DNA of 64,000 nucleotides. Source: Methanosarcina sp. UBA289. Its GTDB lineage: Archaea; Halobacteriota; Methanosarcinia; Methanosarcinales; Methanosarcinaceae. The position numbers were made by a program, and so were the translations under genes. Below the pieces are notes generated by a model, which was given only the letters and a program-made list of their open reading frames with translations, was not told the DNA's origin and did no database searches. Shown here in pieces: positions 36,083-45,013 of the stretch. The stretch spans positions 104,328 through 168,327 of the forward strand of contig DAKJ01000016.1 of NCBI GenBank assembly GCA_002496565.1. The letters run 5' to 3'. Position 1 is the first letter of the stretch. Every line of letters begins with the position of its first letter.

Positions 36083-36343
36083 ATGGTCTGTACACACAAG
36101 GATATGATAAAAGTAAAAGACGTGGAGCCGGGTTCAAAAGGATGCGAGGAATGCCTGAAAAGCGGAGACAGATGGGTACACCTGAGAATCTGTCTAACCT
36201 GTGGGCATGTAGGCTGCTGCGATCAGTCAAAAAACAGGCACGCAACAAAGCACTATGGAGAGACCGGACACCCGATAATTCAATCTTTCCAGCCAGGGGA
36301 AGACTGGAAATACTGTTATATTGACCGTCAGTATCTTGAATAA
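36083..36343 (+). CDS. UBP-type zinc finger protein
   Basis: An 86-residue protein consisting of one ZnF-UBP domain: C3-x-H, CEEC, CLTCGHVGCC, H-x3-H and ETGHPII, with Cys and His ligands in the order of the ubiquitin-binding finger of deubiquitinases. In eukaryotes this fold binds the free C-terminal GG of ubiquitin. Here no deubiquitinase is attached. In archaea it may bind the diglycine tail of ubiquitin-like SAMP proteins or another peptide; that is inference. It follows the ABC-2 permease by 58 bases and could share its transcript. A hairpin AGCGTT/AACGCT (36360-36374) follows it. Confidence 0.85.
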   Translation: MVCTHKDMIKVKDVEPGSKGCEECLKSGDRWVHLRICLTCGHVGCCDQSKNRHATKHYGETGHPIIQSFQPGEDWKYCYIDRQYLE

Positions 36344-36617
36344 ACGGTTGGCAGCCAGCAGCGTTGAGAACGCTAAAGGCTCGCCTCATTTAAAGAACCT
36401 CTTTTCAGAAACTTAATTTCAAAAAATATATCCCTTTTTTTATCCTTTTATTTTTGATTAAATAAAAGTCCTTAAATAAAAATAGACCAATAAAAAGAAC
36501 GAAGCAAATAAATGAAAGATAAATCAGTCAAAGGGAAAACACAAAATAAAGGGAAAAATAGGCGGATAAAAGAAAACTAAATGAGAATACGGAAATAAGA
36601 AGATAAAAGGGGTGGCA
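36344..36617. repeat. Intergenic hairpin and A-rich degenerate repeats
   Basis: A 6-bp stem at 36360-36374 lies just after the zinc-finger stop. From about 36480 the sequence is a purine-rich run of aataaa/gaaagataaa words with no fixed unit, like the tract at 41-150. It ends at the ribosome binding site of the SDR gene (aaaggggtgg). Confidence 0.5.
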
Positions 36618-37328
36618 ATGAGTTTAGCAGGTCAAACAGCTCTTGTAACTGGGGGGAGCAAAGGAATAGGAAGAGCTATCTGTCTTTCTCTGGCAAAAGA
36701 GGGAGCAAACGTCGTCGTTGCAGCAAGGAATGATAGTGAAATCAAAGATACAATAGATAAATTAAAAGCAATGGGGAGTAAAGCCCTAGCTATCAAGACT
36801 GACGTGCGGAGTGAAGAGGACGTCAGACGCCTGATCTCAACTATAATTGATAAATGCGGCAAGCTTGATATTCTTATCAACAATGCGGGGGTTGCCTACA
36901 AAAAGAAGCTGGAAGAGACCACCCTTGAAGAATACGATAAAATCATGGATACCAACTTAAGAGGAGTCTTTCTCTGTATGAAGTATGCAATTCCATACCT
37001 CAGAGAAAGTAAAAATGGAAAAATAATCAACATATCCTCAGTAGGAGGATTACACGGGCTTTCGGATATTTCCGTCTACTGCGCCTCAAAGTTCGGGGTA
37101 AACGGCATAACGGAATCCGTTGCTGCCGAGCTAGAAGGAGAAATAAAAGTCTACGCAGTCTGTCCGGGAGCTGTGGATACAGATATGTACAGGTCGATCT
37201 ATTCAAGCAGACCACCACTCAAACCCGAGCATATCGCGGAAAAGGTTCTGGAACTTGCCTCACCGGATTCAAGAGTTACATCTGGTAAGATAATCGAGAT
37301 ACAGGCTCCTCCAATACCTCAGCTTTAA
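36618..37328 (+). CDS. Short-chain dehydrogenase/reductase A
   Basis: 236 residues from ATG 36618 (GTG 36612 is in frame; ggggtgg lies just upstream). A classical SDR: the cofactor loop TGGSKGIGRA, NNAG, catalytic Ser in NISSVGG and Y-x3-K in YCASK. A D residue after the first strand is absent and Arg is present (VAARND), which usually favours NADP(H). Substrate unknown. A paralogue follows 210 bases later. Confidence 0.85.
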   Translation: MSLAGQTALVTGGSKGIGRAICLSLAKEGANVVVAARNDSEIKDTIDKLKAMGSKALAIKTDVRSEEDVRRLISTIIDKCGKLDILINNAGVAYKKKLEETTLEEYDKIMDTNLRGVFLCMKYAIPYLRESKNGKIINISSVGGLHGLSDISVYCASKFGVNGITESVAAELEGEIKVYAVCPGAVDTDMYRSIYSSRPPLKPEHIAEKVLELASPDSRVTSGKIIEIQAPPIPQL

Positions 37329-37538
37329 TGGTTGAAAACAAAGGGCAGAAATCCGGTAATTCTGATAGACTCAAGTATTTTATATATTTTGCAAGATTTT
37401 ATTAGCATCTTTTTGTCGGAATTGCCCTCTTCCTTTTTAAGAGAAAAACTGCTCCTGATCGCAGTTAAGAACTATTGCTTCCAAAGATATATTCTTGTCT
37501 TGCCCGATAATTAATAAATTGACTGTAAAGTGACAGCT

Positions 37539-38249
37539 ATGAAACTGAAGGGTCAGACAGCCATTGTAACCGGCGGGGGAAGAGGAATTGGCAGGGCTAT
37601 CTGCCTGTCACTGGCAGAAGAGGGAGCCAATGTTGTAATTGTCGCAAGGACCGAAAGGGAAATGCGAGAAACTGCCAGACTAGTAGAAAAGCAAGGTGGA
37701 AGGGCTCTTGCAGTAAAGACTGACATCAGAAAAGAAGAGGAGGTCATTGATATGGTTTCAAAGACAATGAACGCCTTTGGAAGAATTGACATCCTTGTAA
37801 ATAATGCAGGAGCAGCATACAGAAAATATCTTGTGGAAACTTCAACCAAAGAATATAACGAAATTATGGACACAAACGTAAAAGGAATGTTCTTCTGCAC
37901 AAAGTATGCCCTTCCCCATTTACTTAAAAGGGGGGAAGGCAGGATAGTGAATATATCCTCGGGAGCAGGAAAGCACGGGATACCAAAATTATCAATATAC
38001 TGCGCCTCAAAATTTGCGGTAATCGGTTTTACAGAGTCTCTTGCTTACGAAGTAGGAGGTGGGATTCAGGTTTATGCAGTCTGCCCTGCAGGCGTGGATA
38101 CCGGTATGTACCACTCGCTTTTTTCAGATGAGCCTGTTCTCAAGCCCGAAGACGTTGCAAGAAAAGTTTTGGAGCTTTGTCTGCCTGAAACGTCTCTTCC
38201 TTCAGGCTCTTCAGTTGAGATTTACAGGCGGCCTATGAGGATAGTTTGA
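37539..38249 (+). CDS. Short-chain dehydrogenase/reductase B
   Basis: 236 residues from ATG 37539 (GTG 37530 is also in frame). TGGGRGIGRA, NNAG, NISSGAG and YCASK are intact, with VARTE after the second strand, again NADP-like. It aligns end to end with SDR A, including the C-terminal DTGMYHSLFSDEPVLKPEDV / DTDMYRSIYSSRPPLKPEHI block, so the two arose by tandem duplication. They may act on related substrates, possibly as a heteromer. Confidence 0.85.
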   Translation: MKLKGQTAIVTGGGRGIGRAICLSLAEEGANVVIVARTEREMRETARLVEKQGGRALAVKTDIRKEEEVIDMVSKTMNAFGRIDILVNNAGAAYRKYLVETSTKEYNEIMDTNVKGMFFCTKYALPHLLKRGEGRIVNISSGAGKHGIPKLSIYCASKFAVIGFTESLAYEVGGGIQVYAVCPAGVDTGMYHSLFSDEPVLKPEDVARKVLELCLPETSLPSGSSVEIYRRPMRIV

Positions 38250-38297
38250 CTTTGACACTTGTACAGAAAGGAGTATACTTAAGTTGAAGGTGAATCT

Positions 38298-38966
38298 ATG
38301 TTCAGAAACCGTAAAGATGCAGGGGAAAAACTTGCAAAAGCTCTTGAGAAATACAGAGCAGAAAATCCTGTTATTCTTGCAATTCCACGCGGTGGAGTGG
38401 AAGTTGGCCTACAGGTTGCAGGGAAACTTAATACTGATTTTTCTCTTATTATCGCAAGGAAGTTGCCTTTCCCTAACAACCCAGAGGCCGGATTTGGAGC
38501 AATAGCCGAGGACGGGAGCGCGTTTATTTTAGAAAATGCACATTACTGGCTTCCAGAGGAAACCATTGAGAGGATCAAACAACAGCAGATCGCCGAAATA
38601 GAAAGACGCATAAAAGCTCTAAGAGGAGGAAATCCCCTTCCAGAGCTTGCAGGAAGAACCGTAATTCTTATCGATGACGGCATTGCGATGGGCTCTACAA
38701 TTCGGGCAGCCATTGAGCTTTGCAAAAACAGGAAAGCCGGAAAAATTGTGGTTGCAGTGCCTGTAGCAGGAAGAGAGGTTGCAGAAGAGCTTCAGAAAAA
38801 GGTAGATGAGCTCGTGGTGCTTGAGACTCCTGCCTATTTCAGGGCTGTCGCTCAGGCTTACGAAAGATGGTACGATGTTTCGGATGAAGAAGTGCTCGAC
38901 CTGCTCAAAGAGAATATAAGAAATAAAGAACCTAAAGATCATGAATTTCATGAGCTCGGAGTCTGA
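38298..38966 (+). CDS. Phosphoribosyltransferase domain protein
   Basis: A 222-residue type I phosphoribosyltransferase. FRNRKDAGEKLAKAL starts the domain, ILAIPRGGVEVG is the pyrophosphate loop, and VILIDDGIAMGSTIRAAI is the PRPP-binding loop with the acidic pair and T. It resembles the DUF-type predicted PRTases that are often next to or fused with dienelactone hydrolase-like proteins; the acceptor base is unknown. ggtga lies 6 bases before the ATG. It follows SDR B by 48 bases and could be co-transcribed. Confidence 0.85.
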   Translation: MFRNRKDAGEKLAKALEKYRAENPVILAIPRGGVEVGLQVAGKLNTDFSLIIARKLPFPNNPEAGFGAIAEDGSAFILENAHYWLPEETIERIKQQQIAEIERRIKALRGGNPLPELAGRTVILIDDGIAMGSTIRAAIELCKNRKAGKIVVAVPVAGREVAEELQKKVDELVVLETPAYFRAVAQAYERWYDVSDEEVLDLLKENIRNKEPKDHEFHELGV

Positions 38967-39719
38967 AAAAATTCTCTGTTATTCCTATTAAATACCTTTT
39001 AATAATTATTAAATAACCAGCTAAATAAACCGAAAACCAAATGAAGAGAACTAATCCTAAAACTGAACCCTTCGGCAGTTAGCATTTTTTAGAATATCTT
39101 GCCACTTTCCCAAAAAGAAAATCTACAGTAGATTTTAAACCCTTTGTTAAAATATATTTGAAAGATCTATTTTTAAATTTTTTTCCAAAAATTCCATTTT
39201 CGGAATTTCTATTAAAGGACTTCCTTGAAAGGCCTCTTTATGAAAACCAGATCGCAGGAATAAACCTAGAAGAGTAAAAACAGATGATAGAGAAGTTTTT
39301 CAAAGATGTTCTCCAGGTTTCACATCCTTCTTGCCTTTAAAACTCCCTTTTAAAATTTAAATAGATTTTCGAAAAGGCATATCTGAATAAAAACTTTACG
39401 TTATTTAGAATAAGGGAAAAGCTTTGTTCTCTTAGAATTTGTCTTTTTTGTCTTCATATTGAAGATTTGAATTCCTAACCTTGAAGTAAAGAACACAAAT
39501 ATACTAAAAATAGACGTATATAGATCTATAGATTATATAGAGCGCTCTAAAATATATGGAAAATATAAAATATAATGAAATGGTCTGAAATACCATACAG
39601 GCTCGAGATTCTGAAAAATATTCAGTAACTGCATAAAGATTAATTATTAAAATTTAAAAAAAGTAAATGTTATAACAATTATATCAAGTTTGAAGTTTAA
39701 GATTTTTGGAGCGGAAAAA
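38967..39719. other. Noncoding region with decayed frame and promoter palindromes
   Basis: The left part (about 39140-39280) contains an open stretch, FKPFVKIYLKDLFLNFFPKI... ending in ...INLEE, that looks like the tail of a decayed gene but has no start or family. The right part is AT-rich and holds two perfect palindromes at 39519-39549 upstream of the phosphate transporter. Confidence 0.4.
39519..39549. promoter_or_regulatory. Paired perfect palindromes upstream of pit
   Basis: TATAGATCTATA (39519-39530) and TAGAGCGCTCTA (39538-39549) are each perfect 12-bp palindromes, 7 bases apart and about 170 bases upstream of the pit start. Two such dyads in tandem are the form of dimer-binding operators. 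They could also be part of a promoter; which factor binds is unknown. Confidence 0.5.
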
Positions 39720-40748
39720 ATGGATTTACTTGTCATAGCACTTATTTTAGCGGGCCTTTACATGGCCTGGAATATAGGAGCAAACGATCTCGCAAATGCT
39801 ATGGGCACTTCGGTTGGAACAGGTGCCTTAACACTTAAGCAGGTAATTATTATTGCTGCAGTTTTTGAGTTTTTGGGTGCAGTGCTTTTTGGAGAAAGGG
39901 TCACTACGACAATAGCAAAAGGAATTGTTCCCATTGATATGATCAGTATTGTCCAACCAGACATTGTGGTTTTGGGTATGCTGGCTGCAATTCTTGCAGC
40001 TGGCTTCTGGGTAACCCTTGCGACCTTTTATAACCTCCCCGTTTCAACCAGCCATTCTATCGTTGGTTCAGTACTTGGCTTTGGGCTGATTGCAGCCCAT
40101 AACGGAATTATCTCTTTTTCAGATATTCACTGGGGGGAACTTACGAGAATTATTGCCAGTTGGTTTATATCTCCGGCTCTTGGGGCTGTTCTTGCTTATC
40201 TTACTTTTTCTGTGATAAGGAAACTGTTTCTTCATAGAGCTAAGGATCTTCCACTTGTTGAGAAAAAATTCATATCCTTACAGCTCATAACTGCCTGTTA
40301 CATGGCATTTGCACATGGGTCAAACGATGTGGCAAATGCTGTAGGTCCTCTCACTGCTGCTCTCAAGGTCATGGGTGTACTAGGAGTTGAAGTCCCTGTA
40401 TGGATACTTGTAATGGGAGGCCTTGGTATGGTAATAGGAATGGCCACCTGGGGTTATAAAGTGGTTGAAACCATCGGCTCGAAGATCACGGAACTTACAC
40501 CGACACGTGGCTTTTCCGCAGAGTTTGCAACAGCATCAGTGGTTTTGTTTCACAGCTTTAGCTCCCTTCCGATTTCGACTACACATACGCTTGTCGGTTC
40601 GGTCATAGGGGTTGGGCTTGCAGGCGGAATTGCAGCCGTTGACCTGCGCGTGATCTGGAAGATTATTTCTTCCTGGGTAGCAACAGTTCCTATAGCTGCT
40701 CTTACATCGGCATTAATCTTTGTAGGATTTGAGGTGATTTTCTTATGA
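39720..40748 (+). CDS. pit: Inorganic phosphate transporter (PiT family)
   Basis: 342 residues from ATG 39720, with ggagcgg upstream; an in-frame TTG at 39690 is unlikely. PHO4 family signatures occur in both inverted halves: [18 protein letters not shown] near the N-terminus and [14 protein letters not shown] near the middle. About ten helices. It carries phosphate in symport with protons or sodium. It overlaps its DUF47 partner by 4 bases (ATGA), the common pit-phoU-like operon. Low phosphate could regulate it through the palindromes upstream, but this is not shown. Confidence 0.95.
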   Translation: MDLLVIALILAGLYMAWNIGANDLANAMGTSVGTGALTLKQVIIIAAVFEFLGAVLFGERVTTTIAKGIVPIDMISIVQPDIVVLGMLAAILAAGFWVTLATFYNLPVSTSHSIVGSVLGFGLIAAHNGIISFSDIHWGELTRIIASWFISPALGAVLAYLTFSVIRKLFLHRAKDLPLVEKKFISLQLITACYMAFAHGSNDVANAVGPLTAALKVMGVLGVEVPVWILVMGGLGMVIGMATWGYKVVETIGSKITELTPTRGFSAEFATASVVLFHSFSSLPISTTHTLVGSVIGVGLAGGIAAVDLRVIWKIISSWVATVPIAALTSALIFVGFEVIFL

Positions 40749-41434
40749 AAGACTACATCCGTTCTGTCCTTGACGTGGTCGCTGAATCTCCCTTTGTGCC
40801 TCTGGAAGCACACGCAAAAAAGGGAGTGCTGGCAGTTGAAAAGCTGGCTGAAGCAATGGAAGCCTACTGCGCAGGAAACCAGGCCATCCTCGAGGAGAGG
40901 ACAGGTGAGATTGACAAACTGGAACATGAGGCTGATAAACTTAAACAGAAGATAAGAGCAGGCATTCCCTCAACAGTAAGACTGCCCGTGAACAAAAAAG
41001 ACCTCCTTTCCTTCCTTAAGCAGCAGGACTCTATTGCCGATTATGCCCAGGCTGCTGCCTACTGGATGACCCTGAGGCCATGTAGGACTATTCCTGAGGA
41101 AATCAAAGAAGGCTTTCTGGAACTGATGAACACCTCCCTGAAGACAGCAAGACTGTACAATGAACTCGCAGGCGAGCTTTACAAGCTTCTTGCGACTTCT
41201 TTCAGCAAGGAGCAAATCAAGGAAACAATGACCATTATCCCTGAAGTCGAAAAACTGGAACATGATGTGGATGTGCTTGAAACCGCCCTTCTAAAAAAGA
41301 TCTTCGAAAACGAGGATGCTATAGGAGGCTCAGGCGTCTGTCACTTGATAGGGCTTGTGGAAAGAGTAGGAGGTATCGCTGATAAGTCCGCAAGCGCTGC
41401 TGACCGGCTCAGAACTATGATTCTCAGAAGGTAA
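40745..41434 (+). CDS. DUF47 / PhoU-like regulator of Pit
   Basis: A 229-residue helical protein of the DUF47 family: [47 protein letters not shown] and a second EKLEHDVD motif, the E-x3-D metal-binding repeats of PhoU-type three-helix bundles. The family almost always sits with a PiT transporter and is thought to gate or regulate it according to phosphate. It overlaps pit by 4 bases and so is translated with it. Its last codons ([10 protein letters not shown]) are duplicated just downstream. Confidence 0.9.
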   Translation: MKDYIRSVLDVVAESPFVPLEAHAKKGVLAVEKLAEAMEAYCAGNQAILEERTGEIDKLEHEADKLKQKIRAGIPSTVRLPVNKKDLLSFLKQQDSIADYAQAAAYWMTLRPCRTIPEEIKEGFLELMNTSLKTARLYNELAGELYKLLATSFSKEQIKETMTIIPEVEKLEHDVDVLETALLKKIFENEDAIGGSGVCHLIGLVERVGGIADKSASAADRLRTMILRR

Positions 41435-41592
41435 ATTTTCACATTCCTTCTTTTTAATATAAGTTCTTTTTTGACTATTTAACTAACTTTTCTCGAAGAA
41501 ATTTTCCTTTTTGACCTTTACCGGCTGAGAATTATAATTCTCATATTATAGGTTTTCAGAAGATAAGTTTTCATTTCTCTTTTAAATATACC
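41402..41592 (+). repeat. Duplicated 3' end of the DUF47 gene
   Basis: The sequence from accggctcagaactatgatt to the following aaattttca (about 41403-41440) recurs with differences at about 41520-41575 (accggctgagaattataatt ... agataagttttca), with a short insertion in the second copy. The second copy has no gene of its own; it is a diverged tandem duplicate. Confidence 0.55.
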
Positions 41593-41843
41593 TTCTCCTT
41601 CCGACTTTAGACGAGGAAGGAATAATCCATCATCTCATTGAGAGCACAACCGGCGAAGATATCAGATTAGCTACTCTTTTCAGTGATTGAATTGGCTGGG
41701 GTTCTAATAGCTGAGATTTTGTCTGATCTGAGACTATGCCTGTGTAAAAAAGTTGATAAATTATAGGACCAAATATTTAAAAATAAATTTTGGGAGAATG
41801 AATATAAAAATTCAAATAAAAGATATAAAAGAAAGGAATTATT
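41593..41843. other. Intergenic region before the lipoprotein hydrolase
   Basis: No gene is supported. A short coding-like stretch (gacgaggaaggaataatccatc...) may be debris of the same duplication. The AT-rich part after 41750 should be the promoter of the hydrolase, with aaaggaa before the ATG. Confidence 0.35.
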
Positions 41844-43343
41844 ATGAAACGTAAATTTATAATTTGTGTTGTCTTATTGAGCATTATCATCGTAAGCCTT
41901 GGATGTGTTTCACAGTCAGATGGGTCACAGAAAGAGAGTTCACAACTAAACGATACAAATAACACGAATACTGAAGATCTCAAAGATATTGAAGGCATCT
42001 GGATGGGAAATTTAACAGTTCCAGGTGGGTTGGAGTTAAGGATTGTGTTCAACATTTCTACTAACTCTGATGGGTCTATCAATGCCAGTATGGATAGCCC
42101 TGATCAGGGAGTAAGCGGTATACCTGTTGAGAGTGTTAGTTATAAAAACGATAACTTGAACCTTGGAGTAAAGTCCATACCGGGAAGTTTTGAAGGGATA
42201 TACAAGGAGAATAACAAAACCATAGAGGGAGAATGGAAGCAGTCAGGATCAGCGTTTCCACTTGTGCTTGAAAAGGTCGAGAAAGCTCCTGAAATGCACC
42301 GAGAGCAGGACCCTGTAAAGCCTTATCCGTATACCGAAGAAGAAGTTGTTTATGAAAATAAAGGAGCAGGAGTAAAGCTGGCAGGAACGTTAACTCTTCC
42401 GAGGTCAGAGGGGCCTTTCCCGGCAGTCATACTCATAACGGGTTCAGGCCAGCAAAATCGTAATGAGGAAATTGCGGGTCATCGCCCGTTCCTTGTACTT
42501 TCGGACTATCTGACACGCCAGGGAATTGCGGTGCTTCGGGTCGATGATCGAGGTATTGGAGGTTCGACAGGGAATGTTTCACAGGCTACAACTGAGGACT
42601 TTGCTGGAGATGTACTCACAGGAGTTGAATACCTCAAAAATCGCAAAGAGATCGATCCAAGTCGAATCGGACTGATCGGACACAGCGAAGGAGGGCTGAT
42701 TGCCCCTATGGTAGCAGTAAAATCTCAGGATATCGCATTCATTGTACTCATGGCTGGTCAGGGAATTACCGGGGAAGAAATTTCATACCTCCAGAGTGAC
42801 CTTATTTACAGGGCAGAAGGTGTAGACAATGAAACTATAGCCAGGAATGATGTGCTTCTGAAAAGTATGTACTCTGTGATAAAAGAGAAACAAAATGAAA
42901 CCATAGCCGCAGAAAAACTTCACAAATTTATGGTGAATGAGGTAGAAAACATGAGCGAAGAGGAGAAAAAGAATTCAGGTTACTCTGAAGATGACCTTGA
43001 CGTTCAGATTAATGCTCAGGTCCAGAATCTGCTCTCGCCCTGGATGCGCTTTTTCCTGACATACGACCCCGCCCCTACCTTGATGAAGGTAAAGTGCCCG
43101 GTCCTTGCAATAAACGGCGAAAAAGACCTTCAGGTTCCGCCTAAAGAAAACCTCAGAACCATAGATGAAGCTCTCAAAGCAGGTGGCAATAAAGACTACA
43201 CAGTTAAAGAACTGCCAGGCCTCAACCATTTATTCCAGACCGCTAAAACCGGGTCTCCCTCAGAGTACGCAAAAATAGAAGAAACGATTTCTCCGGCTGC
43301 TCTGGAGATTATAGGAAACTGGATTTCGGAACATATACAGTAA
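41844..43343 (+). CDS. Exported alpha/beta hydrolase, probable lipoprotein
   Basis: A 499-residue protein. A signal sequence (about 1-19, KFIICVVLLSIIIVSLGC) ends with a lipobox-like SLGC, then a Ser/Asn linker. Residues ~45-145 are a beta-rich N-terminal domain; ~165-499 are an alpha/beta hydrolase with nucleophile GHSEGG, an acid in NGEKDLQVP and His in GLNHLFQ. The oxyanion region reads LITGSGQQNR. It should hydrolyse an ester or similar bond outside the cell, anchored in the membrane. The substrate is unknown. Confidence 0.85.
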   Translation: MKRKFIICVVLLSIIIVSLGCVSQSDGSQKESSQLNDTNNTNTEDLKDIEGIWMGNLTVPGGLELRIVFNISTNSDGSINASMDSPDQGVSGIPVESVSYKNDNLNLGVKSIPGSFEGIYKENNKTIEGEWKQSGSAFPLVLEKVEKAPEMHREQDPVKPYPYTEEEVVYENKGAGVKLAGTLTLPRSEGPFPAVILITGSGQQNRNEEIAGHRPFLVLSDYLTRQGIAVLRVDDRGIGGSTGNVSQATTEDFAGDVLTGVEYLKNRKEIDPSRIGLIGHSEGGLIAPMVAVKSQDIAFIVLMAGQGITGEEISYLQSDLIYRAEGVDNETIARNDVLLKSMYSVIKEKQNETIAAEKLHKFMVNEVENMSEEEKKNSGYSEDDLDVQINAQVQNLLSPWMRFFLTYDPAPTLMKVKCPVLAINGEKDLQVPPKENLRTIDEALKAGGNKDYTVKELPGLNHLFQTAKTGSPSEYAKIEETISPAALEIIGNWISEHIQ

Positions 43344-44147
43344 AAACCGAAGTACAGGATTTAGAAAGTACGAGAGTGAGGGGAAAATAAGATTACTGTA
43401 AAATGTACAGATATGCATTTCATTGTAACTTCTTCTCCTTTTACTATGTCTTTTAATATTTATAATCCAAGATTAATAGATTATTTATGAAGTGTGTATA
43501 TACCCACTTCTAGAGCATATTTACCTACTAGATAGGGATATCTTCTTACACCTTGGTAATATTTATCTAGCTAAGTAGGATATCTAATACTCGAATATAT
43601 CTGCTTATATTTGCTCATTTCATGATTACATGGAAAATATATAAACAATCCATATCGAAAGTTCTACAATTACAAATATAAAATATAAACTTCTTTTAAT
43701 AATGCGCAAGTCAGATATGACATTCCAATTTCTCTAGAGACAACAGGTGAATAACGTAATTGAGATACATATTTGACACTTATTATTTTACCTTTTCTTT
43801 AGAATAGGAAAACCGGAGCTTTTTAAGGGAATTAGGCAATTAAGAAGCAAAATATGAGGAAAAAAACATCACACAGCAGGTTTTTTCGAGTATAGAGGAC
43901 TATATCAACATTATAAGAGATAAGACTTTCTGAGAAGACTTTCATTTAATTTTTAAATCACGAGAGACATAGTTAAGCACAATTTGTAATTTTATAAGCT
44001 TTCAGACCCTGAGATAAAGCATTATAAAGCTTTAAGTTCCTTTTTTGAATTTTATAAAAATATATAGAAGTAAGTAAGTTTATATATTAATATGCCCAGT
44101 GCATTCTGATATTCTTGTATTAATATAATTAGATAAGGAGGAAAAAA
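43344..44147. other. Long noncoding leader region
   Basis: About 800 bases without a supported gene. The last part holds the promoter of the Cys-rich protein: TATA-like ttTATATATTAA at 44079-44090, and the ribosome binding site AAGGAGG at 44135-44141. Short AT-rich repeats occur near 43500-43610. Confidence 0.5.
44079..44141 (+). promoter_or_regulatory. Promoter and strong ribosome binding site of the Cys-rich gene
   Basis: A TATA-like box (44079-44090) lies about 58 bases before the ATG, and AAGGAGG (44135-44141) is 6 bases before it. This is one of only two such complete sites in the window (the other is before vorB), and points to high expression. Confidence 0.5.
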
Positions 44148-44870
44148 ATGAGTCTTAATAGAAAATCAATCTGGGAAACTATAGCATCTATTTCTGTTGT
44201 ATTAATGATATTAACATTAGGAGTTTCTGCAGCCTCAGCGGCATGTTCCACTGATGACTCTTCTGAATACACTTATGTATACATCACAGCCGACGACTGT
44301 GGCAATACTGACTGTACTGGAAACTGCTGTGAAGACTGCGAAGAAATCTGTGAGCAGGATTGCACCGGAGAATGCTGTGACAACTGTGTTGAGTGTACAG
44401 AAGACTGTTGTGACAACTGTGACGAAGTAACCTGCGAAGGCGACTGCTGCAACAACTGTGAAGATGCTTGTATCCAGGATCGCGCTGGAGAATGTTGTGA
44501 CAACTGTGACGAAGTAACCTGCGAAGGCGACTGCTGCAACAACTGTGAAGATGTTTGTGTTCAGGATTGCGCTGGAGAATGCTGTGACAACTGTGACGAA
44601 GTAACCTGCGAAGGCGACTGCTGCAACAACTGTGAAGATGTTTGTGTCCAGGATTGCGCTGGAGAATGCTGTGGCAACTGTGAAGAAATCTGTGGTCAGG
44701 ACTGTACCGGAGAATGCTGTGACAACATTGATTGTACAGAAGACTGCTGTGACAACTGTGACGAAGTAACCTGCGAAGGCGACTGCTGCGAAAACTGTGA
44801 AGATGTTTGTGTCCAGGATTGCATAAAAAAATGTGCCCGCAGCTGTGAAAAGACCACCTGCAACAAATAA
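44148..44870 (+). CDS. Exported Cys-rich tandem-repeat protein
   Basis: A 240-residue precursor with a signal peptide (about 1-32, VVLMILTLGVSAASAA). The mature part has about 58 Cys in some 210 residues, mixed with Asp, Glu and Asn and almost no hydrophobics. The unit CDNCDEVTCEGDCCNNCEDV plus CVQDCAGEC (29 residues, 87 bp) is repeated at 44409, 44496 and 44583, with a partial unit at 44748. CxxC, CC and CxxxxC spacings recur. One repeat has Cys to Arg (QDR). It could bind many metal ions, for example Zn, Cu or Fe, or form a heavily cross-linked disulphide coat. I know no exact family. The short final stretch KKCARSCEKTTCNK is basic. Confidence 0.8.
   Translation: MSLNRKSIWETIASISVVLMILTLGVSAASAACSTDDSSEYTYVYITADDCGNTDCTGNCCEDCEEICEQDCTGECCDNCVECTEDCCDNCDEVTCEGDCCNNCEDACIQDRAGECCDNCDEVTCEGDCCNNCEDVCVQDCAGECCDNCDEVTCEGDCCNNCEDVCVQDCAGECCGNCEEICGQDCTGECCDNIDCTEDCCDNCDEVTCEGDCCENCEDVCVQDCIKKCARSCEKTTCNK
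44409..44824 (+). repeat. 87-bp coding tandem repeat
   Basis: Three nearly identical 87-bp units start at 44409, 44496 and 44583. A variant of shorter length follows, then a fourth partial unit at 44748-44824. Differences between units are few, pointing to recent expansion or gene conversion. Confidence 0.75.
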
Positions 44871-45013
44871 ACCATTTAAAGGTCTTGATCATTGATTCAA
44901 GCCTGATAAAAATCAGGATTGAGAATTTCGAGTACCAATATTTGATTTCCATAAATAATAAGTTTTATCGAAATTCTCTTTACTCTTTTTGAGTTTAAGG
45001 AACGTCTATTCTT

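Noticed and set aside
44284..44952. A 222-codon open frame on the minus strand in the Cys-rich gene
   Set aside because: It is the mirror of the 87-bp tandem repeat, a low-complexity Cys/His/Ser product with no homology. The plus strand has a signal peptide, strong ribosome binding site and promoter.
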